Below, one piece after another: positions 24,094 to 30,704 of a stretch of 36,669 nucleotides of DNA. Numbering within the stretch: the stretch's first letter is position 1; each line of letters opens with the position of its first letter. A program made the position numbers and the translations under genes. The notes beneath the pieces were generated by a model. It was given only the letters and a program-made list of their open reading frames with translations, searched no databases and was not told the DNA's origin. Source of the DNA: a virus. The stretch is taken from the IMG/VR virus record IMGVR_UViG_3300045973_000845, positions 1-36,669 of that record. One strand, 5' to 3'.

Positions 24094-25482
24094 TTAACAA
24101 TCGCCCCAGCTCTTTTCCGACGTCTTGAGCTCGATGGGGATGATCAGGGTGTCCGGGTAGGGCACTACGATCCTGGACAGGCGAGCAAAATCTTCATGAC
24201 ACTCGGCAGAACGGTGAGTTGGGAACTGGCCGGCGAGGGAGTCGTGAACTTGGAGGAGGACCTGAATCTGTGGCGCTTGATCGTACAGGTTCTTCCAGAC
24301 CCGATTGATAACACAGGCAACGGTGGATTGCGGCAGCCAGGCGATTGCCTCGCGGCAGGTTGACTCGCTGACTCGATCGAAGTAAACCCGCGTGTAGCCG
24401 AAGGCATTCTTGACGCGCCGCGTGCGACGGATCTCGTCACAGAAGCGCTCTTGCCATTCCTTAATCTTAGGATACTTACCGAAGTACCACCTTTGTGTAC
24501 GTTCTGCCTGATGCACAGTGAGTCCAAGGCGTTGGGAAAGGCCAACAGCGGTCCCCAGATAATGCGTCCCATGTGCGAAACTTTTGAAGGTTTTATATTT
24601 AGGATTATCTTGCCCATTGGGAAGCCTCTTGGTGATGGTTGGGTCGGAATAGAATTCGCGCGCCGTTTCGATGTAGGGGTCACGGCCCTCATTCAGCATG
24701 GCCTTCATCTCGGTTTCGTCCGACTCCCAGATCACGACCCGCAAGTCGGCCTTGGAGAGGTCGGTATCGAAGAACGTGAAGCCATGATCTGGGACAAAGA
24801 TCGTGCGCATGTTCGGCAGCACAAGATCGCTCTCGTCATCTTCGCCGCCCTTTGGGATGTTCTGGAGATTGCCGCCGGAGTCGAAAGCGTTTTCGCTCGA
24901 GCTCAGACGGTAGGTTTCTGTGCCGCAGATGTTGTAGCTTGTGCGCATCCGATCGTCGATGTCGAGGGGCATGCGAATGAATGTCGACAGGAAGACGCGG
25001 ATCGTGCGATACTCCTGGATCTGGTGGATGAGCGGGCGGAGAAGGGGGTTCTTGAGGGCGATCGTCGCGAGCGCCGAGTCGTCGCAGGTGATGTGTGGGA
25101 CTTCGCCCTTCTTCGCGCGCGACATGATCGGCTTGAGGTTGAAGTCACCGTAGAAAAGCTCTTTCATCTGCTTGTTCGAGTTGACGTTGAGCTTGTGGCC
25201 CAGGACATACTCGAAGTAGGCGAGGCGCTTGGCGAGCTCGGTCTCCATCTTCTTGTCCATCCAGGCGCGCTCAACCTTGTCGATCCGCACACCCCGCTGC
25301 ATGGCCTGAAGGACTGGCCAGAACATTGACTGCTGGAAATCCTCGACTTCTTGGAGGCCCATCGCGGGGATGGCGCGCTGGAGGGCTTCGCCCGATTCCC
25401 GTGTGCGAACACAATCGACGCAGTTGTATGACCAGAGCTGGTCTTCGCCAACACTCTTCGACCAGACTTTATCAAGCTCCAT
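24094..25482 (-). CDS. Family A DNA polymerase, polymerase half (with last proofreading motif)
   Basis: A 462-residue product if started at the ATG at 25482, which has GGAG six bases upstream; earlier in-frame ATGs (25536, 25518, 25494) are alternatives. Exo III (Y19-x3-D23 in SYNCVDCV) is present at the very N-terminus. Then come TETYRLSSSENAFDSGGNLQNIP (about 188-210), motif A FFDTDLSKADLR (D241; the usual glutamate is D246 and the usual glutamine is K244), motif B KSFAHGTHYLG (K300, Y308) and motif C QVHDSL (H413, D414). These are the palm and fingers of Pol I-type replicases. The N-terminal half of the exonuclease is encoded separately upstream in another frame. Confidence 0.88.
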   Translation of the reverse strand: MELDKVWSKSVGEDQLWSYNCVDCVRTRESGEALQRAIPAMGLQEVEDFQQSMFWPVLQAMQRGVRIDKVERAWMDKKMETELAKRLAYFEYVLGHKLNVNSNKQMKELFYGDFNLKPIMSRAKKGEVPHITCDDSALATIALKNPLLRPLIHQIQEYRTIRVFLSTFIRMPLDIDDRMRTSYNICGTETYRLSSSENAFDSGGNLQNIPKGGEDDESDLVLPNMRTIFVPDHGFTFFDTDLSKADLRVVIWESDETEMKAMLNEGRDPYIETAREFYSDPTITKRLPNGQDNPKYKTFKSFAHGTHYLGTAVGLSQRLGLTVHQAERTQRWYFGKYPKIKEWQERFCDEIRRTRRVKNAFGYTRVYFDRVSESTCREAIAWLPQSTVACVINRVWKNLYDQAPQIQVLLQVHDSLAGQFPTHRSAECHEDFARLSRIVVPYPDTLIIPIELKTSEKSWGDC

Positions 25483-26536
25483 GACCGGCTCCATTCGTCT
25501 TATACCAGGTAGCGCCATCGTCTTTCCAGTATACATACTCCTCGCAGTACATGGACGCGATAAAATCCAACGACTTTCTGAGACCCGCGAACAACGTATG
25601 TTGGCTGATCATTGTGTCTTGTTTGACGTTCGGGACGAAGTGCCAATGGCGATAGGTATACTGCGCGTCGTACAGGAGGTTCTGCCCGCGTACCTTTACA
25701 GCACGGTGCGTGAGGAGCTTATACAAAAGGTAAACAATTTCTGCTTCAGCATCCGGACCCCAAAAACCTTCACGATCTTCCACGCACATAAGTGGAATAC
25801 ATATCGCGTCGTCGCGGGACCAGCTGAGTCCAGCGCAAGCAATGTGACCGGCTCGCGTTTCCAGGTCAAAGTCCAGCCAAAAACTTTCAGACTCCGCTCG
25901 CTCGAGGAGGCTGTTGAGGGTGTCGAGGACTGCGGCATATGAGGGGCGGAGGAGGAAACGCCAGGTGTTGGCGGGCATCTCACGAGAGTCGCGGTGCTTG
26001 GCGACTCGCTTGAGATCGAGGACAGTGATGGCTCGGTTTTCCCACTGAGCAAAGATGGCTGCGGGAGTGATGATGGGGATCAGGAGTGGCTGGTCGTTGC
26101 GGGGAAGCTGGTCTGCACGCAGGAGGGAGCCACGCCACTTCATCGCACCCTCGGCGGACGACAGAGCCCACAGAGCGAGGTTTCCAGCGGCGACGATGAT
26201 GTTGGGCTTGACCTCGCGGACCTCGCGGTGGAGCTGTTCTACCCCGGCGACAATCTCGGGAGCGACCCACTTCCCGCGCACGAACTGGTGGTACTGATAG
26301 ACCACATCCATCTTCTTCTTGGGCAGCCACTTGGCGATTTGGCCGTTCGGAGGGCGAGCATTCACGACGTTCGTGAGATAGCACTCCGAGCGCATGATGC
26401 CCGCTTCGTGGAGCATGCGATTGAATTCCTTTCCTACCTCTCCTGAGAAAGGTTCCTGGGTGTGGTAGTCGTCTTGGGAGTAGTACTCTCCAACGACAAG
26501 AATCTTGGCGGGGGATGGTCCGCTTCCTCGGTTCAT
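25472..26536 (-). CDS. Family A DNA polymerase, N-terminal half: degenerate UDG-like domain plus Exo I/Exo II
   Basis: A 354-residue product behind GGAG and ATG. Residues about 10-180 read like a family 4/SPO1-type uracil-DNA glycosylase: ILVVGEYYSQDDYHTQEPFSGEVGKEFNRML, GIMRSECYLTNVVNARPP, PNIIVAAGNLALWAL and a late IITPAAIF. The usual GEAPG is GEYYS and the usual histidine of the HP(A/S) motif is T157, so activity is doubtful. Then Exo I DFDLET (D224, E226) and Exo II GQNLLYDAQ (N286, D290) of a DEDDy proofreading domain. Exo III lies in the next frame. The reading stops at 25472, overlapping the downstream gene by 11 bp, so the polymerase is split inside one domain. Confidence 0.82.
   Translation of the reverse strand: MNRGSGPSPAKILVVGEYYSQDDYHTQEPFSGEVGKEFNRMLHEAGIMRSECYLTNVVNARPPNGQIAKWLPKKKMDVVYQYHQFVRGKWVAPEIVAGVEQLHREVREVKPNIIVAAGNLALWALSSAEGAMKWRGSLLRADQLPRNDQPLLIPIITPAAIFAQWENRAITVLDLKRVAKHRDSREMPANTWRFLLRPSYAAVLDTLNSLLERAESESFWLDFDLETRAGHIACAGLSWSRDDAICIPLMCVEDREGFWGPDAEAEIVYLLYKLLTHRAVKVRGQNLLYDAQYTYRHWHFVPNVKQDTMISQHTLFAGLRKSLDFIASMYCEEYVYWKDDGATWYKTNGAGHGA
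25489..25492 (-). promoter_or_regulatory. GGAG ribosome site inside the split polymerase
   Basis: GGAG lies six bases before the ATG at 25482 and inside the 3' end of the upstream half. It favours re-initiation or coupled translation of the second half rather than a frameshift, and it decides the start chosen for that gene. Confidence 0.5.
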
Positions 26537-26553
26537 AAGGGCTCCAAAGGAGT

Positions 26554-26880
26554 TTAGAAGTTTAGGTCGCGCTTGAAGACCGCACGGAACTGCGGGGGTG
26601 CGTCGATACGATCTAGGTGGCCGTGGCGCTCCATATCCCGAAGTTGTTCGATCAGGCCGACAAGATCTGCCTCACGAAGTATGTAGGTCTGCACGTAGTC
26701 GGACCCCCTGTATCGGCCTACTACTACCGCATAGTTTTTTTCACGAAAACCCAGATCGACCGAGATTTCCGTGCGGTCACGCACCAGCGTTTCAAGGGCT
26801 GCCAATTTTTCGCGGGTGCGAAGTAAGTCTGTGTGGTAGGCATCAACAATCAGCCTTAGCTTTTTCAGCCACTTAAACAT
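26554..26880 (-). CDS. Small phage protein (unknown function)
   Basis: A 108-residue protein from the ATG at 26880 (GGAG upstream). It starts MFKWLKKLRLIVDAYHTDLLRTREKLAALETLV, a basic amphipathic helix leading to a coiled coil. A beta pair, NYAVVVGRYRGSDYVQTYILREADL, follows, then LIEQLRDMERHGHLDRIDAPPQFRAVF. This layout is common in small phage proteins, but I know no function for it. It lies between the exonuclease gene (with a terminator-like hairpin between them) and the polymerase gene. Confidence 0.7.
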   Translation of the reverse strand: MFKWLKKLRLIVDAYHTDLLRTREKLAALETLVRDRTEISVDLGFREKNYAVVVGRYRGSDYVQTYILREADLVGLIEQLRDMERHGHLDRIDAPPQFRAVFKRDLNF

Positions 26881-26905
26881 TCTCGGCTCCGGATAAAGGG
26901 CGAAA

Positions 26906-26919
26906 GGGGCCGAAGCCCC
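26906..26919 (-). terminator. GGGGC-TTCG-GCCCC hairpin with short T-run
   Basis: On the - strand a perfect 5 bp GC stem with a TTCG tetraloop is followed by TTTCGCCCTTT. It lies 4 bp after the exonuclease stop, so it is a probable (perhaps leaky) terminator ahead of the small gene before the polymerase. Confidence 0.6.
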
Positions 26920-26923
26920 AGGA

Positions 26924-27607
26924 TCACTTGCCGGCGAGCTTGAACGCCTTGAGGAGGTAGGGATCGGGATCGGGCTGTGCGCGATACCACTTGGCGTAGC
27001 CGTAGGGTACATCGGCAACGAGCTCGCCGCGATGCTTACCAAAGGTCATGGTGACTGGAATGCGTGCATGCTCGCTGAAGGCATAAAGTTCGTCAAAGGA
27101 CTTGACGCCAGAGGCCTCGATGCAGCGGCCCAGGACGGAGGCGCAGAGCGACACATCCTCAGCTGCGGAGTGGGCGCCGCGGAGCCTCGCTCTGGTGGTG
27201 GCGTTAGCACCGAAGAGGAAGTAGACCATCGCGCTCAGATTGTGGGCGTCGCACTCCGGCCACAGTTTGCGCGACATCGCCAGGGTGCAGATGCGTGGGA
27301 TGGTGGGGCAGCCAAGCGCCTTCCAGTCGAAGTCGATGTTGTGGCCGATGAGGTAGTCGGTGACTGAGGAGATGTAGCTTGCGGCGCCTTCGCTCGGGGG
27401 GAGTCCGACGAGGTCTTCGGGCAGGATGTGGTGAACCGCCATTGCGCCGAAGGCAGGTGGCTTGAGCGGCGTGAAGCGCTGATGGAGGCGGTCGACGGTG
27501 CTGTGGGAGGCGAGTTGGCTGAAGGTGTCGAAGCGTTCCCAGGCGAGTTCAATCACCTCGGCGTCTTCGATGGTGGTAGTTTCGGTGTCAAGGATGATGG
27601 CAGTCAT
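26924..27607 (-). CDS. DnaQ/ExoX-type 3'-5' exonuclease with C-terminal DUF3820-like domain
   Basis: A 227-residue protein. DTETTT (D7, E9) is motif I of the DEDDh family, GHNIDFDWKAL (about 88-98) motif II, and RGAHSAAEDVSL (about 144-155) motif III, with the histidine of the DEDDh type. The C-terminus TMTFGKHRGELVADVPYGYAKWYRAQ matches the DUF3820 'GKhkGxxlxdVPxxYLxWl' pattern. It could trim DNA ends or take part in repair or recombination. Its ATG overlaps the methyltransferase stop (ATGA), so the two are coupled. A hairpin terminator follows. Confidence 0.82.
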   Translation of the reverse strand: MTAIILDTETTTIEDAEVIELAWERFDTFSQLASHSTVDRLHQRFTPLKPPAFGAMAVHHILPEDLVGLPPSEGAASYISSVTDYLIGHNIDFDWKALGCPTIPRICTLAMSRKLWPECDAHNLSAMVYFLFGANATTRARLRGAHSAAEDVSLCASVLGRCIEASGVKSFDELYAFSEHARIPVTMTFGKHRGELVADVPYGYAKWYRAQPDPDPYLLKAFKLAGK

Positions 27608-28947
27608 ACGAGTTCTTTCTGGGCCGAAGCGGCATTGCGGATGGTTTCGAGGCGGGTCACGGAAATTCCGTATGCTTGGGCGTCCTGTTCGAATGCAGTT
27701 GCACTACATTTGCAGAGGTGGGCAGCTTCGAGGATGCCCCCAGTTCCAGCAAAAAAATCAGCCACTCGGTCACCAGCTCCACAGGAACGAGAAAGCAGAT
27801 CTCGGAGCAGTTCGACGGGCTTTTGAGCTGGGTGACCCAGGTTGGCATCGGTGGAACAGGTGACAAGGTCCGGAGCGATTCGAGTAACCTTGCGATCTCC
27901 TTTAATTGCATAAAGGATGGTCTCATACTTTCGCTGGGGACCGTGCTCTGGCCACGGACTACGGAAATTTCCCGGCTTGTGCCATATGAGTGGTGTGCGA
28001 TGTACCTTCCACCCTGCCACCACCATACGCTCACGCAGTTCACTGAAGCGATCAATGTCGCAAAAGACGTAGGCGTGGGCATCGGGCTTGGTGAGTCGGA
28101 AGGTTTCGGGACAAAACCAGTCCATAAGCTCTTGCCAGTGTTCGTAGCTGTCATCATAGAAGTGCTCGCCCATCACAGTGCCCTGGCCGGCATCCCCAAA
28201 AGTGTCCGCACCCATGCCGTAAGGCGGGTCAGTGAGGATGCAGTCGAAGGTGCCGGACGGGAGGAGCGCTGCAAGATTTTCTGAGTCTCCGAGCTGGAGA
28301 GTGTGGCTGGCGGCGAGAACTTGCGGCCCCACGGCTTGCGCGATTGAGACATTGCGAGCTCCTTGCTCTTTCTTTTGGAGGATCTTAAAAGCGTCCTTGA
28401 GGTTGGCGGCTTTCTTGACATCCGGGTCGTTGAGATGCTTGGCGACGATCACTTCCTGGCGAGTCTTGGTGTGGTAATCGCCGACAGAGGAGCCGCGAAC
28501 TTCCTTGGCGATGTCAGCGATGGAGGGAGGCGGAAGGTTGGAAGCCTCGGCTTGAGCAGTTCGGAGCTGAAGAAGCGAGGTGGTTGCACGAGCATTCTCT
28601 TGCCACGTGAGATCCATCCGACGAGCATTTTCTTCATACTCGGCTTCAAGCCGAGCCAGAGGACTAAGTTCGCCGATGTCTGTATAAGGGATGCTGCCTC
28701 CTGGTACAAGTACTGCCCCGTGGAGGAACGTGAGTCCCAGATCATGCAGGTCCTGGACGGCCCGGAGTCGGCGCTCACCTGCCACCAGATAAAAGTCGTT
28801 GAGTTCACGCCGTAGGACGATGGGGTGGAGTAGGCCGATGTTCTGGACGGAGTCACGGAGTTCCCCTAGAGCGACGGGATCGAATTCCTGGCGCTGCCGA
28901 TTGGCTGCGATCTTGATGGAAGAGAGGGGAAGGAAGTGGGCGGTCAC
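27604..28947 (-). CDS. ParB-N domain fused to a DNA methyltransferase (N4-C/N6-A type)
   Basis: A 447-residue GTG-start protein with GGAG upstream. Residues about 5-120 are a ParB/Spo0J-like N-domain: SIKIAANRQRQEFDPVALGEL, then HPIVLRRELNDFYLVAGERRLRAV (GERRLRA at 57-63). Methyltransferase motif IV, TDPPYG, lies at 239-244. HPAQKPVELLRDL (about 372-384) and the SAM-binding VADFFAGTGGILEAA (about 395-409) come afterwards, which is the beta-class order. The middle helical region may give DNA target recognition. Such fusions are often solitary phage methyltransferases that protect against host restriction or mark the phage genome. No partner nuclease is seen. Confidence 0.88.
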   Translation of the reverse strand: MTAHFLPLSSIKIAANRQRQEFDPVALGELRDSVQNIGLLHPIVLRRELNDFYLVAGERRLRAVQDLHDLGLTFLHGAVLVPGGSIPYTDIGELSPLARLEAEYEENARRMDLTWQENARATTSLLQLRTAQAEASNLPPPSIADIAKEVRGSSVGDYHTKTRQEVIVAKHLNDPDVKKAANLKDAFKILQKKEQGARNVSIAQAVGPQVLAASHTLQLGDSENLAALLPSGTFDCILTDPPYGMGADTFGDAGQGTVMGEHFYDDSYEHWQELMDWFCPETFRLTKPDAHAYVFCDIDRFSELRERMVVAGWKVHRTPLIWHKPGNFRSPWPEHGPQRKYETILYAIKGDRKVTRIAPDLVTCSTDANLGHPAQKPVELLRDLLSRSCGAGDRVADFFAGTGGILEAAHLCKCSATAFEQDAQAYGISVTRLETIRNAASAQKELV

Positions 28948-29310
28948 TCAGGACTCCAGATGGTTGAGGCCGCCCTTGTCCGCGCGAGCTTCGGCGGCGG
29001 CGGTGCTGAACTTGTCGGGGAAACGGAGGCAGAGCTTGGCGATGTTGTTCTCAGCAAGCTCGGAGAGATTGACTTGGAGTGCTGTCGCCGCAAGCGCCAC
29101 ATACCAGAGGATGTCGCCGAGCTCTTCGCGCATGTGGGCATGCATCTCGATGGTGAGTGGCTTGTCGTAGAACGCCATCCGCTTTACTTCAGAAGCGAAT
29201 TCGCCCAGCTCGGTAGTCATTCCGGTCTGGGCGTGGAGGAGCTCGATCTGGGTAGGCTGGCCTTCGGGGGCGGTGCGATAGGCAGCTGCTTGGTACTGGT
29301 CGAAGTTCAT
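28948..29310 (-). CDS. MazG-like nucleotide pyrophosphohydrolase
   Basis: A 120-residue protein with the all-alpha NTP pyrophosphohydrolase signature: TTELGEFASEVKR (E34-x2-E37) and REELGDILWYVALAA (E63-x2-D66), where the four acidic residues bind magnesium. The family hydrolyses NTP/dNTP to the monophosphate and PPi. In phages it may clean the nucleotide pool, or degrade (p)ppGpp or modified dNTPs; which applies here is unknown. Its stop abuts the GTG of the methyltransferase, so translation is probably coupled. Confidence 0.85.
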   Translation of the reverse strand: MNFDQYQAAAYRTAPEGQPTQIELLHAQTGMTTELGEFASEVKRMAFYDKPLTIEMHAHMREELGDILWYVALAATALQVNLSELAENNIAKLCLRFPDKFSTAAAEARADKGGLNHLES

Positions 29311-29328
29311 AAAAACTTTCTCGTAAGA

Positions 29329-29349
29329 GCAGCCCCCGAAGGAGCTGCC
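29329..29349 (-). terminator. GCAGCTCC-TTCG-GGGGCTGC hairpin
   Basis: On the - strand an 8 bp stem (one T-G wobble) with a TTCG loop lies 18 bp before the MazG-like start. It is followed by TCTTACGAG rather than a clean T-run, so it may act as an attenuator or mRNA-processing hairpin. Confidence 0.45.
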
Positions 29350-29354
29350 GTAGG

Positions 29355-29375
29355 GTCAGTGGATCAGGGACTGAC
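29355..29375 (-). terminator. GTCAGT/ACTGAC hairpin after the possible ssDNA-binding gene
   Basis: GTCAGT and ACTGAC flank a 9-base loop directly after the stop codon of the preceding gene. It is the first of two hairpins in this gap. It has no T-run. Confidence 0.3.
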
Positions 29376-29377
29376 GA

Positions 29378-29839
29378 TCAGGAACGCGCGACCGCTGCGA
29401 CCTTTTCCTGGATCATGTCCTGGTAGGGTTCGTGGCGGATGCGCACCTTCACGACGGTGCCCTGCATCTTGCGGGGGGCGAAGACGTCGCCGGGCTTGTT
29501 CATGTCGCAGGCCTCACGATAGAGGCGCAGGCGGCTGTTCTTACCCTGGGAATTGTCGATGCCGCCCGCCGGGGTCAGGTCGAGCATGATGCTGTCGCGG
29601 ACGGTGAGGTTGGTGGGAAGGTTGAGGCTGGACTGGAGGTCGGCGGGGATCTCGATCAGGAGGGGGACATCGAGGGCAACGCCCGACTTGGAGCCGTCCT
29701 TGCTGGCCCAGGTGCGCGAGGTGATTTCGCCGATGACGGCGATGTACTCGTCGACAGGGAGGGGAGCACGGCGCTCGGTCGGAGCATCGAGGGTGGCATC
29801 GAGGAAGAGGGAGGGATCGAAGTTGGAGATGTCGGTCAT
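29378..29839 (-). CDS. Possible ssDNA-binding-like phage protein
   Basis: A 153-residue protein beginning with a flexible NFDPSLFLDATLDAP tail. A beta-rich core follows: PVDEYIAVIGEITSRTW, VALDVPLLIEIP, TVRDSIMLDLTPAG, a helical LRLYREACD and MQGTVVKVRIRHEPYQDMI. The layout (N-terminal DPxxFL, strands ending in KVRIRHEPY) fits the OB-fold-like proteins found beside RecA-fold ATPases and replication genes in podoviruses. No acidic C-terminal tip typical of bacterial SSB is present. The function is inferred from context only. Confidence 0.6.
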   Translation of the reverse strand: MTDISNFDPSLFLDATLDAPTERRAPLPVDEYIAVIGEITSRTWASKDGSKSGVALDVPLLIEIPADLQSSLNLPTNLTVRDSIMLDLTPAGGIDNSQGKNSRLRLYREACDMNKPGDVFAPRKMQGTVVKVRIRHEPYQDMIQEKVAAVARS

Positions 29840-29881
29840 GGTAAAGGTTCCAGTTGGAGGGTGAATCGGCAGACGACTGAC

Positions 29882-29923
29882 TTAGGACTTCCCGCGGGCC
29901 TGCCAGCCACGAGATTTCTGTGA
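29882..29923 (-). other. In-frame 13-codon extension beyond the stop of the gp49/gp66-like gene
   Basis: After the TAA at 29926-29924 the same frame stays open for 13 codons, encoding SQKSRGWQARGKS, before the next TAA at 29884-29882. GGCTGGCAGGCCCG here also occurs at the 3' end of the DUF7220-like gene (protein end HGWQARNPR). It is either a remnant of a longer C-terminus or coincidence. Confidence 0.25.
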
Positions 29924-30319
29924 TTACTTGGCGAGGCGCGTCTTCAGCTCGTAGCCCATCAACGGCCAGATCTTGTTGACGGCGTTGGTGCGAGCGATCT
30001 TGCGGCCGATGTCAGCGTCGAAGTTCTCAGGGCTGGCGCAGGCGCTTTCACCAGTGACGGTGAAGCCGTTCTTGAGCACCAGCACGCAGAAGGTGAGGAG
30101 ACCAAGCGCAGGCGGGGAATTGTGGGGGCCGATTTCATGACCCCCACTTTCCGACGTGGCAGCCGCGCCAGCAGCACCATCGGCAGCGGTGAAGTAGTGC
30201 TCGCTGACGATATTCGCCTCGATGTCGGCTGGCGTGATGCGCGGCGCAATCAGGTCCTTGGACTTGATTTCGGCCTCGATGGCGCTATCGTTGGTTTGAG
30301 GAGACTCAATGTGATTCAT
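29924..30319 (-). CDS. N4 gp49/Sf6 gp66 family protein
   Basis: A 131-residue protein. The C-terminal half contains PPALGLLTFCVLVLKNGFTVTGESACASPENFDADIGRKIARTNAVNKIWPLMGY, which is the well-known signature of the N4 Gp49/Sf6 gene 66 family. The N-terminal 30 residues are variable, and ADIEANIVSEHYFTAAD is also usual for the family. Its function is not established; the genes travel with phage early modules. GAAGG lies seven bases before the ATG. A small hairpin lies in the leader. Confidence 0.88.
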   Translation of the reverse strand: MNHIESPQTNDSAIEAEIKSKDLIAPRITPADIEANIVSEHYFTAADGAAGAAATSESGGHEIGPHNSPPALGLLTFCVLVLKNGFTVTGESACASPENFDADIGRKIARTNAVNKIWPLMGYELKTRLAK

Positions 30320-30339
30320 AGTTAACCTTCAAATGGTCT

Positions 30340-30356
30340 GCTAGTAACCGACTAGC
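30340..30356 (-). terminator. GCTAGT-CGGTT-ACTAGC hairpin
   Basis: A perfect 6 bp stem that includes the TAG stop codon of the DUF7220-like gene and lies in the leader of the next gene. It is AT/GC mixed and lacks a T-run, so it is at most a weak terminator or translation-modulating hairpin. Confidence 0.35.
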
Positions 30357-30582
30357 GCGGATTCCGGGCCTGCCAGCCGTGGAAAAGGTTGAAGACTCGG
30401 CGGACCCAGTAGCCGCGAATGAAGGAGATGACGGTGAAGATGAGACCGATCTGGAGGCTGTGGGAGACGGTCACAGGGTAGCCGAAGAGGGGGAGGACGA
30501 AGTGGTTGGCGAGGACGGCTACGACGAAGCCGATCCAGGTGGAGGCGATGGCTTCAACAAGGGACCAAAGGCGGGGCTGCAT
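30352..30582 (-). CDS. Small two-span membrane protein, DUF7220-like
   Basis: I chose the ATG at 30582, one base after the previous stop. The 76-residue protein starts MQPRLWSLVEAIASTWIGFVV, then LANHFVLPLFG, HSLQIGLIFTVISFIRGYWVRRVFN. Two membrane spans joined by a short loop, and the SLxEAxxN/T-x-x-x-G-F...FPLFG...IGxIFTxxSxxRxYxxRRxFN pattern, match the DUF7220 family of phage proteins. The molecular role is unknown; host-membrane modification early in infection is possible. Confidence 0.8.
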   Translation of the reverse strand: MQPRLWSLVEAIASTWIGFVVAVLANHFVLPLFGYPVTVSHSLQIGLIFTVISFIRGYWVRRVFNLFHGWQARNPR

Positions 30583-30583
30583 C

Positions 30584-30703
30584 TTATGCCCCGCAAAGCC
30601 AGATGGCAATCTTAAGCAGGCCGACGAGAGCGGCAACCGCCAAGGCGCTCATGGCAATGTCGCAGCAGCCGCGGAAGAAGCCCTGTATGAAAGGTTTGAA
30701 CAT
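30584..30703 (-). CDS. 39-residue single-span membrane protein
   Basis: MFKPFIQGFFRGCCDIAMSA followed by LAVAALVGLLKIAIWLCGA. The ATG at 30703 follows the ATPase stop by 1 bp, with a strong AGGGGGG ribosome site, and the stop is 1 bp before the next start, so the spacing supports a real gene. Most of the length is one hydrophobic helix with three cysteines and a charged N-terminal face. The role is unknown. Confidence 0.6.
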   Translation of the reverse strand: MFKPFIQGFFRGCCDIAMSALAVAALVGLLKIAIWLCGA

Positions 30704-30704
30704 C

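Noticed and set aside
25472-25482. prfB-like programmed +1 frameshift at GCT TGA in the polymerase
   Set aside because: The upstream GGAG is present, but moving from GCT to CTT would not re-pair the tRNA; re-initiation at the ATG at 25482 is simpler.
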